DNA of 64,000 bases from Mycolicibacterium rhodesiae JS60 (GTDB lineage Bacteria > Actinomycetota > Actinomycetes > Mycobacteriales > Mycobacteriaceae), in the NCBI GenBank assembly GCA_000230935.2, contig AGIQ01000001.1:1302001-1366000 (forward strand). Reading direction: 5' to 3'. Both the position numbers and the translations under genes were made by a program. Below are positions 8,505 through 16,057 of the stretch, piece after piece. How positions within the stretch are numbered: the first letter of the stretch is position 1; the number at the start of each line of letters is the position of its first letter. The notes under the pieces are model-generated. The model saw only the letters and a list, made by a program, of their open reading frames with translations, had not been told where the DNA came from and did not search any database.

Positions 8505-10241
8505 TCAGCGTGCGCGCGCGGTCGTCTGCCTGGATGCCTGAGTCATTGTGGTGCCCAGCGCCGGTGCGATTGGTTGGGCCCACTTTCGGCCAACGGGCAA
8601 GCGGGCATGAGTGGCGCTGCTCCATACCCGGTCGAGCGCCTCGGAAGACGTTGATGAAGCGACGGAGAAGCATGCGCATCCAATGCCCGCCGCGCTTGCC
8701 TCCTCGAGCGCCATTGCCGTGTCCCGCTCCGAATAGTCGCCTTCGTAGTCGTCGTCGTAGGGAAGGCCGTCGGAGATGACGATGAGGAGCTTGCGCGCTG
8801 TCCCCCCTTGCCGGTCCAGCACATGGTGCGCGTGCCGGATGGCTGCCCCCATCCTCGTGAAACCGGCGGGTTCCAGAGCTGAAAGGCGCCGGCGAGCCTT
8901 GGCGGCAAACCGGTCCTCGAAGGTCTTGACCCGCAGGAATCGGATTTGGCGTCCATGTGAGTTGAATCCATGCAGTGCAACCCGGACGCCGGCATGCTCG
9001 AGGGCACTGACGATGTCGGCCGCGACCTGACGTTCCTGCTCCCAGATCGGGACGCCGCCGCTGGTTTCGGCGCCGGACCCCGAGCAGTCGAGAAGAACGA
9101 GTGCGCTCAGGTCGGGGGCGGTCCGCTTTCTGGCCTGAAACACGTTGCCGTTCGGTGACTCGCCGGCCGACCTGGTTACCTGGAAGTCCACCAGGGCGGC
9201 CAGGTCCAGCGCGTCGCCGATGATTTCCCGGTTATGTCGCTCATATGTCAGCGCGAGCTTGATCACGCCTCGCGACAACTCACGATCTGCTCGATGCGTA
9301 ACAGGCTCCAGGTCGGGACGGGGTGCGGGGTCGAGTGGAAGGACCCTGCACCAGTCCGGTCGGTAGGCGCCTGAGCGGAAGTCCCACTCCGGATAGCTGA
9401 GGCCGGCGCCGCTGGGTTCACGGGCCTTGACTTTCGGGGCCACCCCACGGACCACCCGAGCGTGCTCGCTGGGCAGCGCTTTGGGGGCGACTGCGCTCTT
9501 GACTCCTGAGTCGCCGCCGCCGTCGTCCTCATCGGCTTGGCTCTTGCCGCCGAGAATGCTCTGCATGAGCTTGGACATCGGGTTGTCAAACGGTGCCGCG
9601 ATGACGGCAGACGTCTTGCTCTTCTTCTTGTTAACGGAGTCCTCGTCGTCGTCAAGCTCGGGTTCGGGCTCCCCGGCCGACGGGTCCTCGTTCAAATCTG
9701 ATTGCCGCAGCGGCGCCGCGGACGGTTTGGGCACGGCTCGTCTCAGGATTGATCCGAACATCGCGGGTGCTTCGGGTATTGAGGAGTCTTGGGCGGCCAG
9801 CAGGGCCGACGCGTCGGAATCCCTGGGTGGGTCGCCATCCCAGTGACGGCAGATCCTGTCGGCCATCTGAGGCGGTACGACGTGACTCTGAACGGCGATC
9901 GCCCGCCGGGCTTCGAGAGTCACGTAGCGGCGGAGAACCTCGGGACGGCCAAGGATTCGTCGGAGCTCAGCGGATTCCAGGCTTCCGGCGCCGACCATCG
10001 CCGCCTGTACGCACGTGGTCAGCAATTCCTCATCGCCGGGAATGCCCTGCTCCGTGCGAGCGAGGAACAGTGTGGTTCCGTCGGTATAACTGTGCGGCCC
10101 GGGTACCTCAGTGACATGCAGCCTTCGGCCGGCCACCGCGCTGGCCAGATATTCGAGCTGCTTTGTGTTCGCGCTGGGGGTGTGGGTGGACCAACCTTGG
10201 GTTGGCCCACCCACAACCCCCCGCCGCAGGCGAAAACGCAT
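8505..10241 (-). CDS. VWA-domain protein of the NorD/CbbO type
   Basis: This is a cytoplasmic protein of about 578 residues. The first 200 residues resemble NorD/CbbO proteins, followed by a low-complexity acidic and lysine-rich linker, then a C-terminal VWA domain. The metal-ion-dependent adhesion site DCSGS has its Asp near residue 385, and a later VISDG segment completes the VWA pattern. Such proteins recruit the target of the partner AAA+ ATPase, encoded 28 bases downstream. The start is uncertain: ATG 10241 is used here. GTG 10214 or GTG 10136 are alternatives, and an upstream ATG at 10313 would overlap the preceding gene. A strong RNA hairpin (10181-10215) covers the likely initiation region. 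Confidence 0.82.
   Translation of the reverse strand: MRFRLRRGVVGGPTQGWSTHTPSANTKQLEYLASAVAGRRLHVTEVPGPHSYTDGTTLFLARTEQGIPGDEELLTTCVQAAMVGAGSLESAELRRILGRPEVLRRYVTLEARRAIAVQSHVVPPQMADRICRHWDGDPPRDSDASALLAAQDSSIPEAPAMFGSILRRAVPKPSAAPLRQSDLNEDPSAGEPEPELDDDEDSVNKKKSKTSAVIAAPFDNPMSKLMQSILGGKSQADEDDGGGDSGVKSAVAPKALPSEHARVVRGVAPKVKAREPSGAGLSYPEWDFRSGAYRPDWCRVLPLDPAPRPDLEPVTHRADRELSRGVIKLALTYERHNREIIGDALDLAALVDFQVTRSAGESPNGNVFQARKRTAPDLSALVLLDCSGSGAETSGGVPIWEQERQVAADIVSALEHAGVRVALHGFNSHGRQIRFLRVKTFEDRFAAKARRRLSALEPAGFTRMGAAIRHAHHVLDRQGGTARKLLIVISDGLPYDDDYEGDYSERDTAMALEEASAAGIGCACFSVASSTSSEALDRVWSSATHARLPVGRKWAQPIAPALGTTMTQASRQTTARAR
10181..10215 (-). promoter_or_regulatory. Strong RNA hairpin at the start of the VWA gene
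   Basis: Arms 10181-10196 and 10200-10215 are 16-base inverted repeats with a 3-base loop. The single mismatch becomes a G-U pair in the minus-strand transcript, so the RNA stem is fully paired. It lies just after the AveC-like stop (10258) and over or before the possible starts of the VWA gene. Attenuation, RNA processing or translational control are possible. There is no U-run for a classical terminator. Confidence 0.55.
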
Positions 10242-10257
10242 TCGACGTGGCCGCTTC

Positions 10258-11391
10258 TTACGGTCCGAATGGCACGGCCGGCTCCACCGGCACGTTGCCC
10301 GGCACCGGCTCACCGGCCGGATCGAGGTGCGCCGATTTCGGTCGTGGGATCGGCACTCCCTGGCCGGGGCAGGCGTAGTCGGTGCCGGCGCCGCAGAGCC
10401 CGTTCGTGAAGTACGAGCGCTTCAAAGTGTCTTCCGGCCACGAGTCGCCGTGGATGGCGATGGCGTTCGTTCCCACCACGTAGAACAGGAAGAAGATGAC
10501 GTTGAGCACCCCGTACAGGGCGAAGAAGCGCAGGAATGCCTTTGTTTTCGTGCTGCCCTGGACTTGATCGATGCCCCGTTCGGCCAGCGTCTGGCCCTTG
10601 TCATTCTTGAAGTAGCGCAGGCAGGCGAACAGCGCCCAGGTGGTTCCCCAGAAGATCGGCTCCGTGAGGTGGATCCGGTACCAGTCGTCGCCGAAGACGG
10701 TCAGGAAGTTCGGCGTGGTGGGGTAAGTCCAGTAGCCGATGCGAATGAAGGTGAGCTCCCAGAACAGATCCCAGACGATGAACAGGCCGATGGTCCATGC
10801 GATCAGGCCCCCATTGGACAGCTGTGGCCACCGTTGCTGTGCCTTTTTCATCAGCTTGTTGGCCACCACCACGACGCCGAAGATGCACCACAGGTAGAGC
10901 GGACCGGTGAGGAGGTACGGCTCGGGGATGAGGTTCGCGTTCGGCATGAGCACACCCGGTGTGTCCGCCAGCCAGCTGCCCTTGTTCAGCAACCAGGCGT
11001 TATAGGTGAACTGCGGGACGATCGCGTCGCCGTAGGGATCCATCCAGTAGATGAGGACGAAGCTAAGGGCGAACATGCCATCGAGGGTGATGTGCCCCTC
11101 ACGCCGCCACGGCTGGATCAGGAAGTGCCAGATGCACCAGCACCACAGGACGATGCCGATCACGGTCAGACCGGTGAGGCCGACCTTCATGTAGGTGGGG
11201 ACTTCGGATGGCCCGACGGGTGTCGTTTTGAAGTTGGGACCGGTGAGCCATTTGATGATCACGAACGCCTCGAACGCTGTGATCACCACACCTAGGGCCG
11301 CGAGTGGGATAACCGGACGGAACTTTTTCTTCTCGACCGCGGCGCCTCGAGATTCCTCGAACGCCGTGAGCCCAGATTCCTTCAGGGTCAT
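10258..11391 (-). CDS. AveC-like multi-pass membrane protein (spirocyclase AveC family, by resemblance)
   Basis: This is a 377-residue protein with about seven hydrophobic segments, for example near residues 28-48, 72-92, 105-120, 165-182, 198-215 and 300-322. The aromatic-rich loops (WMDPYGDA, GYWTYPTTPNF, WELTFIRIGYW) resemble proteins annotated in actinobacteria as spirocyclase AveC family. AveC itself works in avermectin spiroketal formation, but most relatives are uncharacterised, so the biochemical role is not claimed. The ATG at 11391 has a good ribosome site (AAGGAG, 7 bases upstream). It is the first gene of a minus-strand unit with the VWA and AAA+ proteins. Confidence 0.65.
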   Translation of the reverse strand: MTLKESGLTAFEESRGAAVEKKKFRPVIPLAALGVVITAFEAFVIIKWLTGPNFKTTPVGPSEVPTYMKVGLTGLTVIGIVLWCWCIWHFLIQPWRREGHITLDGMFALSFVLIYWMDPYGDAIVPQFTYNAWLLNKGSWLADTPGVLMPNANLIPEPYLLTGPLYLWCIFGVVVVANKLMKKAQQRWPQLSNGGLIAWTIGLFIVWDLFWELTFIRIGYWTYPTTPNFLTVFGDDWYRIHLTEPIFWGTTWALFACLRYFKNDKGQTLAERGIDQVQGSTKTKAFLRFFALYGVLNVIFFLFYVVGTNAIAIHGDSWPEDTLKRSYFTNGLCGAGTDYACPGQGVPIPRPKSAHLDPAGEPVPGNVPVEPAVPFGP

Positions 11392-11756
11392 GCGGATCTC
11401 CTTTCTAGACAGGCCCGATCTGGGCCGGCATCGATATTTGTGGCCGCTAGGATCGGTGCCAGCTGACCGGCTTGTCGCTCGCGGGTCCGTCCCGCAGAGC
11501 CGAGTTACCTAGGCGTTTCAAGCGCGCGTTCGCGGTCGGCGCGATATTGATCGAAGAGTGGGAGGTGCACTGTTAAACGCAATACAGGCGATGATGACCA
11601 GTGTCGTCGCGGCTTGGGGGCGTGAAGTATGGACGCCGGTGGTGTCGCTTGGCTGGCCATGTCTTCGCCTCCTCCCGCACCCAGCGCCGCATTTTGTGCG
11701 ACACTTCGTCGCATAGTATCTCTGCGACGGAGTGTCGCACAAGAGGTTGACGAACA
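11392..11756. other. Divergent intergenic region
   Basis: This 365-base stretch separates the AveC-like gene (minus) from a TetR gene (plus). It holds the ribosome site of the AveC-like gene at its left end and the duplicated TetR-type operator (11694-11742) at its right end. I see no convincing gene; the open frames across it on the minus strand are antisense to the TetR gene and have no family signature. Confidence 0.6.
11694..11742. promoter_or_regulatory. Tandem TetR-type operator, two TGCGAC-N5-GTCGCA palindromes
   Basis: A 20-base inverted repeat (arms 11694-11713 and 11723-11742, one mismatch, 9-base spacer) contains two copies of TGCGAC-N5-GTCGCA at 11697-11713 and 11723-11739. Their centres are 26 bases apart. 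It ends 14 bases before the ATG of the TetR gene at 11757, so repression by blocking initiation is likely. The spacer contains TAGTAT, which could be a -10. Confidence 0.78.
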
Positions 11757-12386
11757 ATGACGAAGAGTCGCCGCAGATACGACGCCACCAACGACGCACG
11801 GGTCGGACGATCGCGCGCCGCAGCTCTTGCCGCGGCGCGCGAGCTGCTCCTCGGCGAGGGCTTGGCAGCAATGACGCACGCCCGCGTCGCCGAGGTATCG
11901 GGGCTCCACCGGGCGACCGTGTACCGGCACTGGCCGAGCATGGTCGCGCTCCTGCTGGACGTGACCAGACACGAGACTGCCGTGACAATTCCGGCCCCGA
12001 CCGGAGATCTGTGCCATGACCTAAACGCCGGATTGCGCGCCGTTCGGGACGATCTGGTCGATCGTGGATTCGGCCGGTTCCTCGCAGCCCTCATCGACCA
12101 GGCCGAGCGGGACGAGGACATCCACGCTGCGAAGGTCTCGATCGTCGCGGTAGGCCTGGGAGCGATACGCGCGGCGCTCGGTGCGGCCATCGAGCGAGGC
12201 GAGTTACCTGGTGATCTCGACATCGATGCCGGCGTGTCCCAGCTATTTGGGCCAATCCTGTACCGACGTCTGCTCTCGGCTGAACAGATCCCCGACGAAT
12301 ACATCGGGCAGCTCGTGGACGCCTACCTCGCTGTGCACCGTCGCGGTGATAGCGCCGCGCCCGACAATCGGCAATGCCGCTCCTAG
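11757..12386 (+). CDS. TetR-family transcriptional regulator
   Basis: This is a 209-residue predicted repressor. The DNA-binding helices read MTHARVAEVSGLHRATVYRHW, and the C-terminal half is a helical effector domain of unknown ligand. The ATG at 11757 is preceded by an AGAGG ribosome site and, just upstream, by a strongly palindromic duplicated operator, so autoregulation is very likely. The divergent AveC-like/VWA/AAA operon starts 365 bases away and is the obvious second target. The carboxymuconolactone-decarboxylase-like gene lies downstream in the opposite direction. Confidence 0.88.
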   Translation: MTKSRRRYDATNDARVGRSRAAALAAARELLLGEGLAAMTHARVAEVSGLHRATVYRHWPSMVALLLDVTRHETAVTIPAPTGDLCHDLNAGLRAVRDDLVDRGFGRFLAALIDQAERDEDIHAAKVSIVAVGLGAIRAALGAAIERGELPGDLDIDAGVSQLFGPILYRRLLSAEQIPDEYIGQLVDAYLAVHRRGDSAAPDNRQCRS

Positions 12387-12512
12387 CCGCGTAGTCGTAC
12401 TGACGGCTGCTGGCCGAGCGTCGCCGCACGGGGTAATCGCCCGTCGCCGAGCACCGAATCATTAGCCGCCAGAGGGGGTTTCAGCGGCGTCGTCGATCAG
12501 CGGGGTGAGGTC

Positions 12513-12902
12513 TTATCCAGCGGCCTCACGGTCGAGCTCGGCGAAGACTTCCTTGGCGGCCCGCATCGCGTTACCGGCCGCGGGAAAACCGGAGTAGAAC
12601 GCAACGTGAGTAATGACATCAGCGATTTCCTGGCGGGTGGCGCCGATCGCGAGCGCGGCCCGGATGTGCTGTTGGACCTGAGGCCGGCCGGTGGCAATCA
12701 GTGCTGAGATCGAGCAAAAGCTCTTGGTCTTGGTATCGAGCTCGCCGCCGACCCATGTCATCGGCCACTGGACGTCACCGGCGATGGCGTTGAACACGTC
12801 GAACTCGTCGCCGCTCGGTTCCGGGTACTTCCCCAGACCCATCTGGTCAAATAGTTCGCGCGCTTTCGCCTTGTCGTCTGCACCGCCCGATGTGTCCATC
12901 AT
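12513..12902 (-). CDS. Carboxymuconolactone decarboxylase family protein
   Basis: This is a 129-residue protein of the CMD/AhpD-like fold, a small all-helical family including 4-carboxymuconolactone decarboxylase and peroxidase-like members. The conserved stretch runs from SISALIATGR through QQHIRAALAIGATRQEI to the YSGFPAAGNA segment, as in the decarboxylase branch. The start is the ATG pair at 12897-12902 with GGAGGG upstream. The gene is divergent from the FMN enzyme at 13126, and an ACCGGGCG-type operator lies between them (12951-12964). Whether it decarboxylates a ring-cleavage product or acts otherwise is not known. Confidence 0.85.
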   Translation of the reverse strand: MMDTSGGADDKAKARELFDQMGLGKYPEPSGDEFDVFNAIAGDVQWPMTWVGGELDTKTKSFCSISALIATGRPQVQQHIRAALAIGATRQEIADVITHVAFYSGFPAAGNAMRAAKEVFAELDREAAG

Positions 12903-12950
12903 CGCGACAATCCCTCCATGTAGTTGCTGGTGTTAGCATACCCGACGCCT

Positions 12951-12964
12951 ACCGGGCGACCGGT
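12951..12964. promoter_or_regulatory. ACCGGGCGCCCGGT-type operator, site 1
   Basis: The sequence ACCGGGCGACCGGT matches the palindrome ACCGGGCGCCCGGT in 13 of 14 positions. It lies between the divergent CMD-like and FMN-enzyme genes, 49 bases before the CMD start, next to a possible -35 (TTGACA at 12964-12969). The same motif recurs five times between 42.6 and 45.1 kb around the TetR gene at 44413, which suggests that regulator also acts here. Confidence 0.6.
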
Positions 12965-13125
12965 TGACACAAGTGTTGGCTGGTTTGTAGGTTGTAACTT
13001 GGATGTTCAGAGTTCGCGGGCACCAAGGGATGCACTATGACCATCCTCAACCTGGGGTCGATGCGCCCGTAGTTCGGCGGTATTCGCGTCGACGGTCGTC
13101 AAAAGGTGTAGTGGGGCAGGAGCAT

Positions 13126-14283
13126 ATGAAACTCGAGCAGACCGTCAACCTAGCTGACGTCAGGGAGTTGGCTCGACGACGCCTTCCTCGGATGATCTTC
13201 GACATGATCGACGGCGGAGCCGACGATGAGGTCACGATGCGTGCCAACGAGGCTGCATTCGCCGACATCACATTTCGGCCACGAACGCTTGTCGACGTAT
13301 CTAACCGAACGCTGGAAACCTCCATCGCCGGTATGCGGCTGGCAACACCTATCGTGTTGGCGCCGGCGGCCGGTACGCGGGTGGTGCACCCCGAGGCCGA
13401 ACGTGCCGTGGCACGGGCGGCGGGCGAGCGGAAAGTGCCCTATATCGTCACTGCGCGCGCTTCGTTCACCATTGAGGAGCTGGCTGCGGTCTCGCCGGGT
13501 CCGCTATGGTTTGGAGTCGAGGTAGTTCCTGACGTCGACCTGATGAAGGCGCTGGTGCAGCGAGCCCACGACGCAGACTATTCCGCACTTGTATTCATGG
13601 TGGATGCCCCGGTTGCGGGTAGCCTTGAGCGTTCGCTCAAGCGTGCCGCGATTCCTGCGAAGTACACGGCGCGCAACATCCTGGACGCGGCTCGAAAGCC
13701 CAAGTGGAGTGCAGGATTCGTGCGAACGGCGCACCTCATCGCGGCCCGAAACCTCGGGGATGCCGATGTGCAACGCCGCTTTCCCCCTCGGCCGGTCGTC
13801 CCCGGACAAGCACTCTCCAGTGGGCCGAAGCGGTCCTGGGATGATCTGGCTCGGGTGCGCGACGCATGGGACCGCCCACTGATGGTGAAAGGGATCCTGT
13901 CGCCCGAGGACGCCGTACGTTGTGTCGACGGTGGTGCCGATGCGATCGTCGTGTCCAACCATGGCGGCCGGTTGCTCGACGGGGCGCCCGCGACGCTCTC
14001 GGTGTTGGGAGAGATTGTCGATGCCGTTGGGGGGCGCTGCGATATTCTGCTCGATGGTGGGATCCGGCGCGGTAGCGATGTGGCAAAAGCCTTGGCGCTG
14101 GGCGCTTCCGGGTGCCTAATCGGACGTCCGTACCACTACGGCCTCGCGGCCGCGGGGCAGGCGGGGGTGGGTCGCGTTCTCGACATCCTCGCCGCAGAAC
14201 TCGATCGCACGCTTGCCTTCCTAGGTTGCACTTCGGTCGCGGAATTGGACGAGTCCCGTGTACGGGTCCCCGGCGCACGCTAG
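13126..14283 (+). CDS. FMN-dependent alpha-hydroxyacid dehydrogenase family protein (lactate dehydrogenase/MftD-like)
   Basis: This is a 385-residue TIM-barrel flavoprotein related to LldD, glycolate oxidase and the mycofactocin enzyme MftD. The catalytic-base segment SNHGGRLLDG has its His at 279. The FMN-phosphate region LLDGGIRRGSDV and IGRPYHYG are well kept. However, the first active-site Tyr (DY in LldD) is Met27 here, the WFQLY Tyr is replaced (WFGVE), and the substrate-binding Arg pattern after VDAPVAG is altered. The substrate is therefore probably not simple lactate. The ATG at 13126 with GGCAGGAG is preferred over an upstream in-frame start at 13003. Confidence 0.85.
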   Translation: MKLEQTVNLADVRELARRRLPRMIFDMIDGGADDEVTMRANEAAFADITFRPRTLVDVSNRTLETSIAGMRLATPIVLAPAAGTRVVHPEAERAVARAAGERKVPYIVTARASFTIEELAAVSPGPLWFGVEVVPDVDLMKALVQRAHDADYSALVFMVDAPVAGSLERSLKRAAIPAKYTARNILDAARKPKWSAGFVRTAHLIAARNLGDADVQRRFPPRPVVPGQALSSGPKRSWDDLARVRDAWDRPLMVKGILSPEDAVRCVDGGADAIVVSNHGGRLLDGAPATLSVLGEIVDAVGGRCDILLDGGIRRGSDVAKALALGASGCLIGRPYHYGLAAAGQAGVGRVLDILAAELDRTLAFLGCTSVAELDESRVRVPGAR

Positions 14284-14348
14284 CGGCGCCGCCCCGCTCG
14301 CCCCGACGGTGCACGCCAAACGCTCACTTGCACAAGGAGATATCTAAC

Positions 14349-15221
14349 ATGTCGCGATCTGCAGTCGTGGTCGGCGGAGGCACCATGGGTGCCGGTATCG
14401 CTCAACTGCTCATCTCAACCGGCGTGAATGTCACGATTTGCGAAGTCACTCCTGAAGCCGCGGTGGCGGCGCATGGCCGGGTCGAAGAGGGCTTGCGGAA
14501 AGCGGCGTCCCGCGCGGACGCTGTATCCGCAGGCACGACAGGCCAATTGACTGCGGCGTGCGGCTTCGAAGGCGTGGGACCGGTCGACCTTGTTGTCGAA
14601 GCCGTACCCGAGATCATCGGGCTGAAGCAGGAAATCCTGCATCGCGCCCAGACTGCGTTCCCTGACGCACTGCTGGCGACCAACACGAGCTCGTTGTCGA
14701 TCGATGAGCTGGCTTGCGCGCTGGCGGTGCCCTCGGCACTGATCGGAATGCACTTCTTCAACCCGGTTCCCAGCTCGAGTCTCATCGAAATCGTGGTCGG
14801 AGTATTGACCGATGCCGGCGTGGTCGAGCGGGCGCGGACGTGGGTCGAGCAGATGGGCAAGCAATCGATCGAGGTCCGGGATTCGCCGGGATTCGCCACC
14901 AGCCGCCTCGGACTGGCCATCGGCCTGGAGGCGATGCGAATGCTGGAGGAGGGCGTCGCATCTGCGGCCGACATCGACCGTGCGATGGTGTTGGGATACA
15001 AGTATCCGATCGGTCCGCTGGAGTTGACCGATCGCGTGGGATTGGATGTGCGGCTTGCCATTGCGCAACACCTCGAGTCCGAACTCGGGCCGCGGTTTGC
15101 GCCGCCGCAGGTACTCATCGACCTGGTCGCCAACGGGCACCTGGGACGTAAGAGCGGCCAAGGTTTCTACAGCTGGCAAGACGGGCGTCCCAGCAGCGGC
15201 CGTTCGCCGGTGCGCGCCTGA
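14349..15221 (+). CDS. 3-hydroxyacyl-CoA (3-hydroxybutyryl-CoA) dehydrogenase
   Basis: This is a 290-residue NAD-dependent dehydrogenase for the third step of beta-oxidation. It has an N-terminal Rossmann motif GGGTMGAGIA, the ENIVDxx-equivalent VVEAVPE, the NTSSLSI segment, and GMHFFNPVP with the catalytic His. The C-terminal dimer domain includes YPIGPLELTDRVGLD and the usual GRKSGQGFY. The ATG at 14349 follows an excellent ribosome site (AAGGAGATAT), which rules out the longer open frame starting at 14112. It stands 65 bases after the FMN enzyme and 40 before a membrane protein, probably in one operon. Confidence 0.93.
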   Translation: MSRSAVVVGGGTMGAGIAQLLISTGVNVTICEVTPEAAVAAHGRVEEGLRKAASRADAVSAGTTGQLTAACGFEGVGPVDLVVEAVPEIIGLKQEILHRAQTAFPDALLATNTSSLSIDELACALAVPSALIGMHFFNPVPSSSLIEIVVGVLTDAGVVERARTWVEQMGKQSIEVRDSPGFATSRLGLAIGLEAMRMLEEGVASAADIDRAMVLGYKYPIGPLELTDRVGLDVRLAIAQHLESELGPRFAPPQVLIDLVANGHLGRKSGQGFYSWQDGRPSSGRSPVRA

Positions 15222-15260
15222 CGTGCCGATAGAACTGTGCCGCCAATCCGAAAGGGTGTC

Positions 15261-16016
15261 ATGAGAAAGAATATTGCGATCTCCGAGCGTAGTCAGATTG
15301 CGATCCTGTGGAGTTTCGTGGTTTTCGCCGTGATCTATGGTCTGGCGCTTGGGTTCCTGCTGCGGATGATCCCGCCGCCTGCCGCAACGCAGACAGCCGA
15401 ACAGATCAAGGACTGGTACCTGAGCAGGCAGACGGGGATCAAGCTCGGAGCCATGGTCGCGTCGTGGACGTCGGCGTTCATGGTGCCGTTCTGGGCGGTG
15501 GTCGCGATGCAGATGTCGCGACAGGAGAAGGGTCGTCCCATCTGGACCTCGCTGACACTTGTGTCCGGAGCCTTGATCTCGATTTTCCTGGTGTTGCCGC
15601 CGATATTCTTTGGGGCGGCCGCCTTCACGCCTACTCGGGCGCCGGAAGTCACCGCGATCATGCACCAACTCGGGGTGCTCACCCTGGTGACTACCGATCA
15701 ATACTTCATCTTTTCCTTCATAGCGGTCGTCGTCTTCTGTTTCCTGCCGACCCGAGCCGACCATTCGCCGTTCCCACGTTGGTTCGGCTACTTCACGATC
15801 TGGTTCACCTTGATGGGCGAGGCCGGAGCAGTCGCCTTCAACTTTGCTACGGGACCGTTCGCCTGGAACGGGCTGCTGGCCTTCTGGATCCCTTTCGGGG
15901 TGTTCGGCCCGTGGCTGGTGATGTTCGTGTATTTGCTTCTGCGAGCCCTGAAGCGGCAAGTCCGTGATGCTGAAATGCATGATGAACAACCCCAGGGCGA
16001 CAAGCTCTCCGTTTGA
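15261..16016 (+). CDS. Six-helix membrane protein, second paralogue
   Basis: This is a 251-residue membrane protein related to those at 3368 and 39306, with FPRWFGYFTI and PFAWNG at matching places and about six hydrophobic segments. The ATG at 15261, after AAAGGG, is preferred to an in-frame GTG at 15237. It follows the 3-hydroxyacyl-CoA dehydrogenase and converges on the six-gene operon ending at 16058. Its function is unknown. Its repeated association with fatty-acid or sterol-type genes is the only clue. Confidence 0.8.
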   Translation: MRKNIAISERSQIAILWSFVVFAVIYGLALGFLLRMIPPPAATQTAEQIKDWYLSRQTGIKLGAMVASWTSAFMVPFWAVVAMQMSRQEKGRPIWTSLTLVSGALISIFLVLPPIFFGAAAFTPTRAPEVTAIMHQLGVLTLVTTDQYFIFSFIAVVVFCFLPTRADHSPFPRWFGYFTIWFTLMGEAGAVAFNFATGPFAWNGLLAFWIPFGVFGPWLVMFVYLLLRALKRQVRDAEMHDEQPQGDKLSV

Positions 16017-16057
16017 GCCGGGCGGGCGAACCTTCACCAAATAGCTTGGGCCCGAGA

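Noticed and set aside
8560-8600. A partial inverted repeat (GTTGG...CCAAC) similar in look to the hairpin at 10181
   Set aside because: It is inside the coding end of the VWA gene, has bulges and mismatches, and gives no clear function.
10111-11295. A 394-codon plus-strand open frame opposite the AveC-like gene
   Set aside because: The minus-strand gene has membrane segments and a strong ribosome site; the plus frame has neither.
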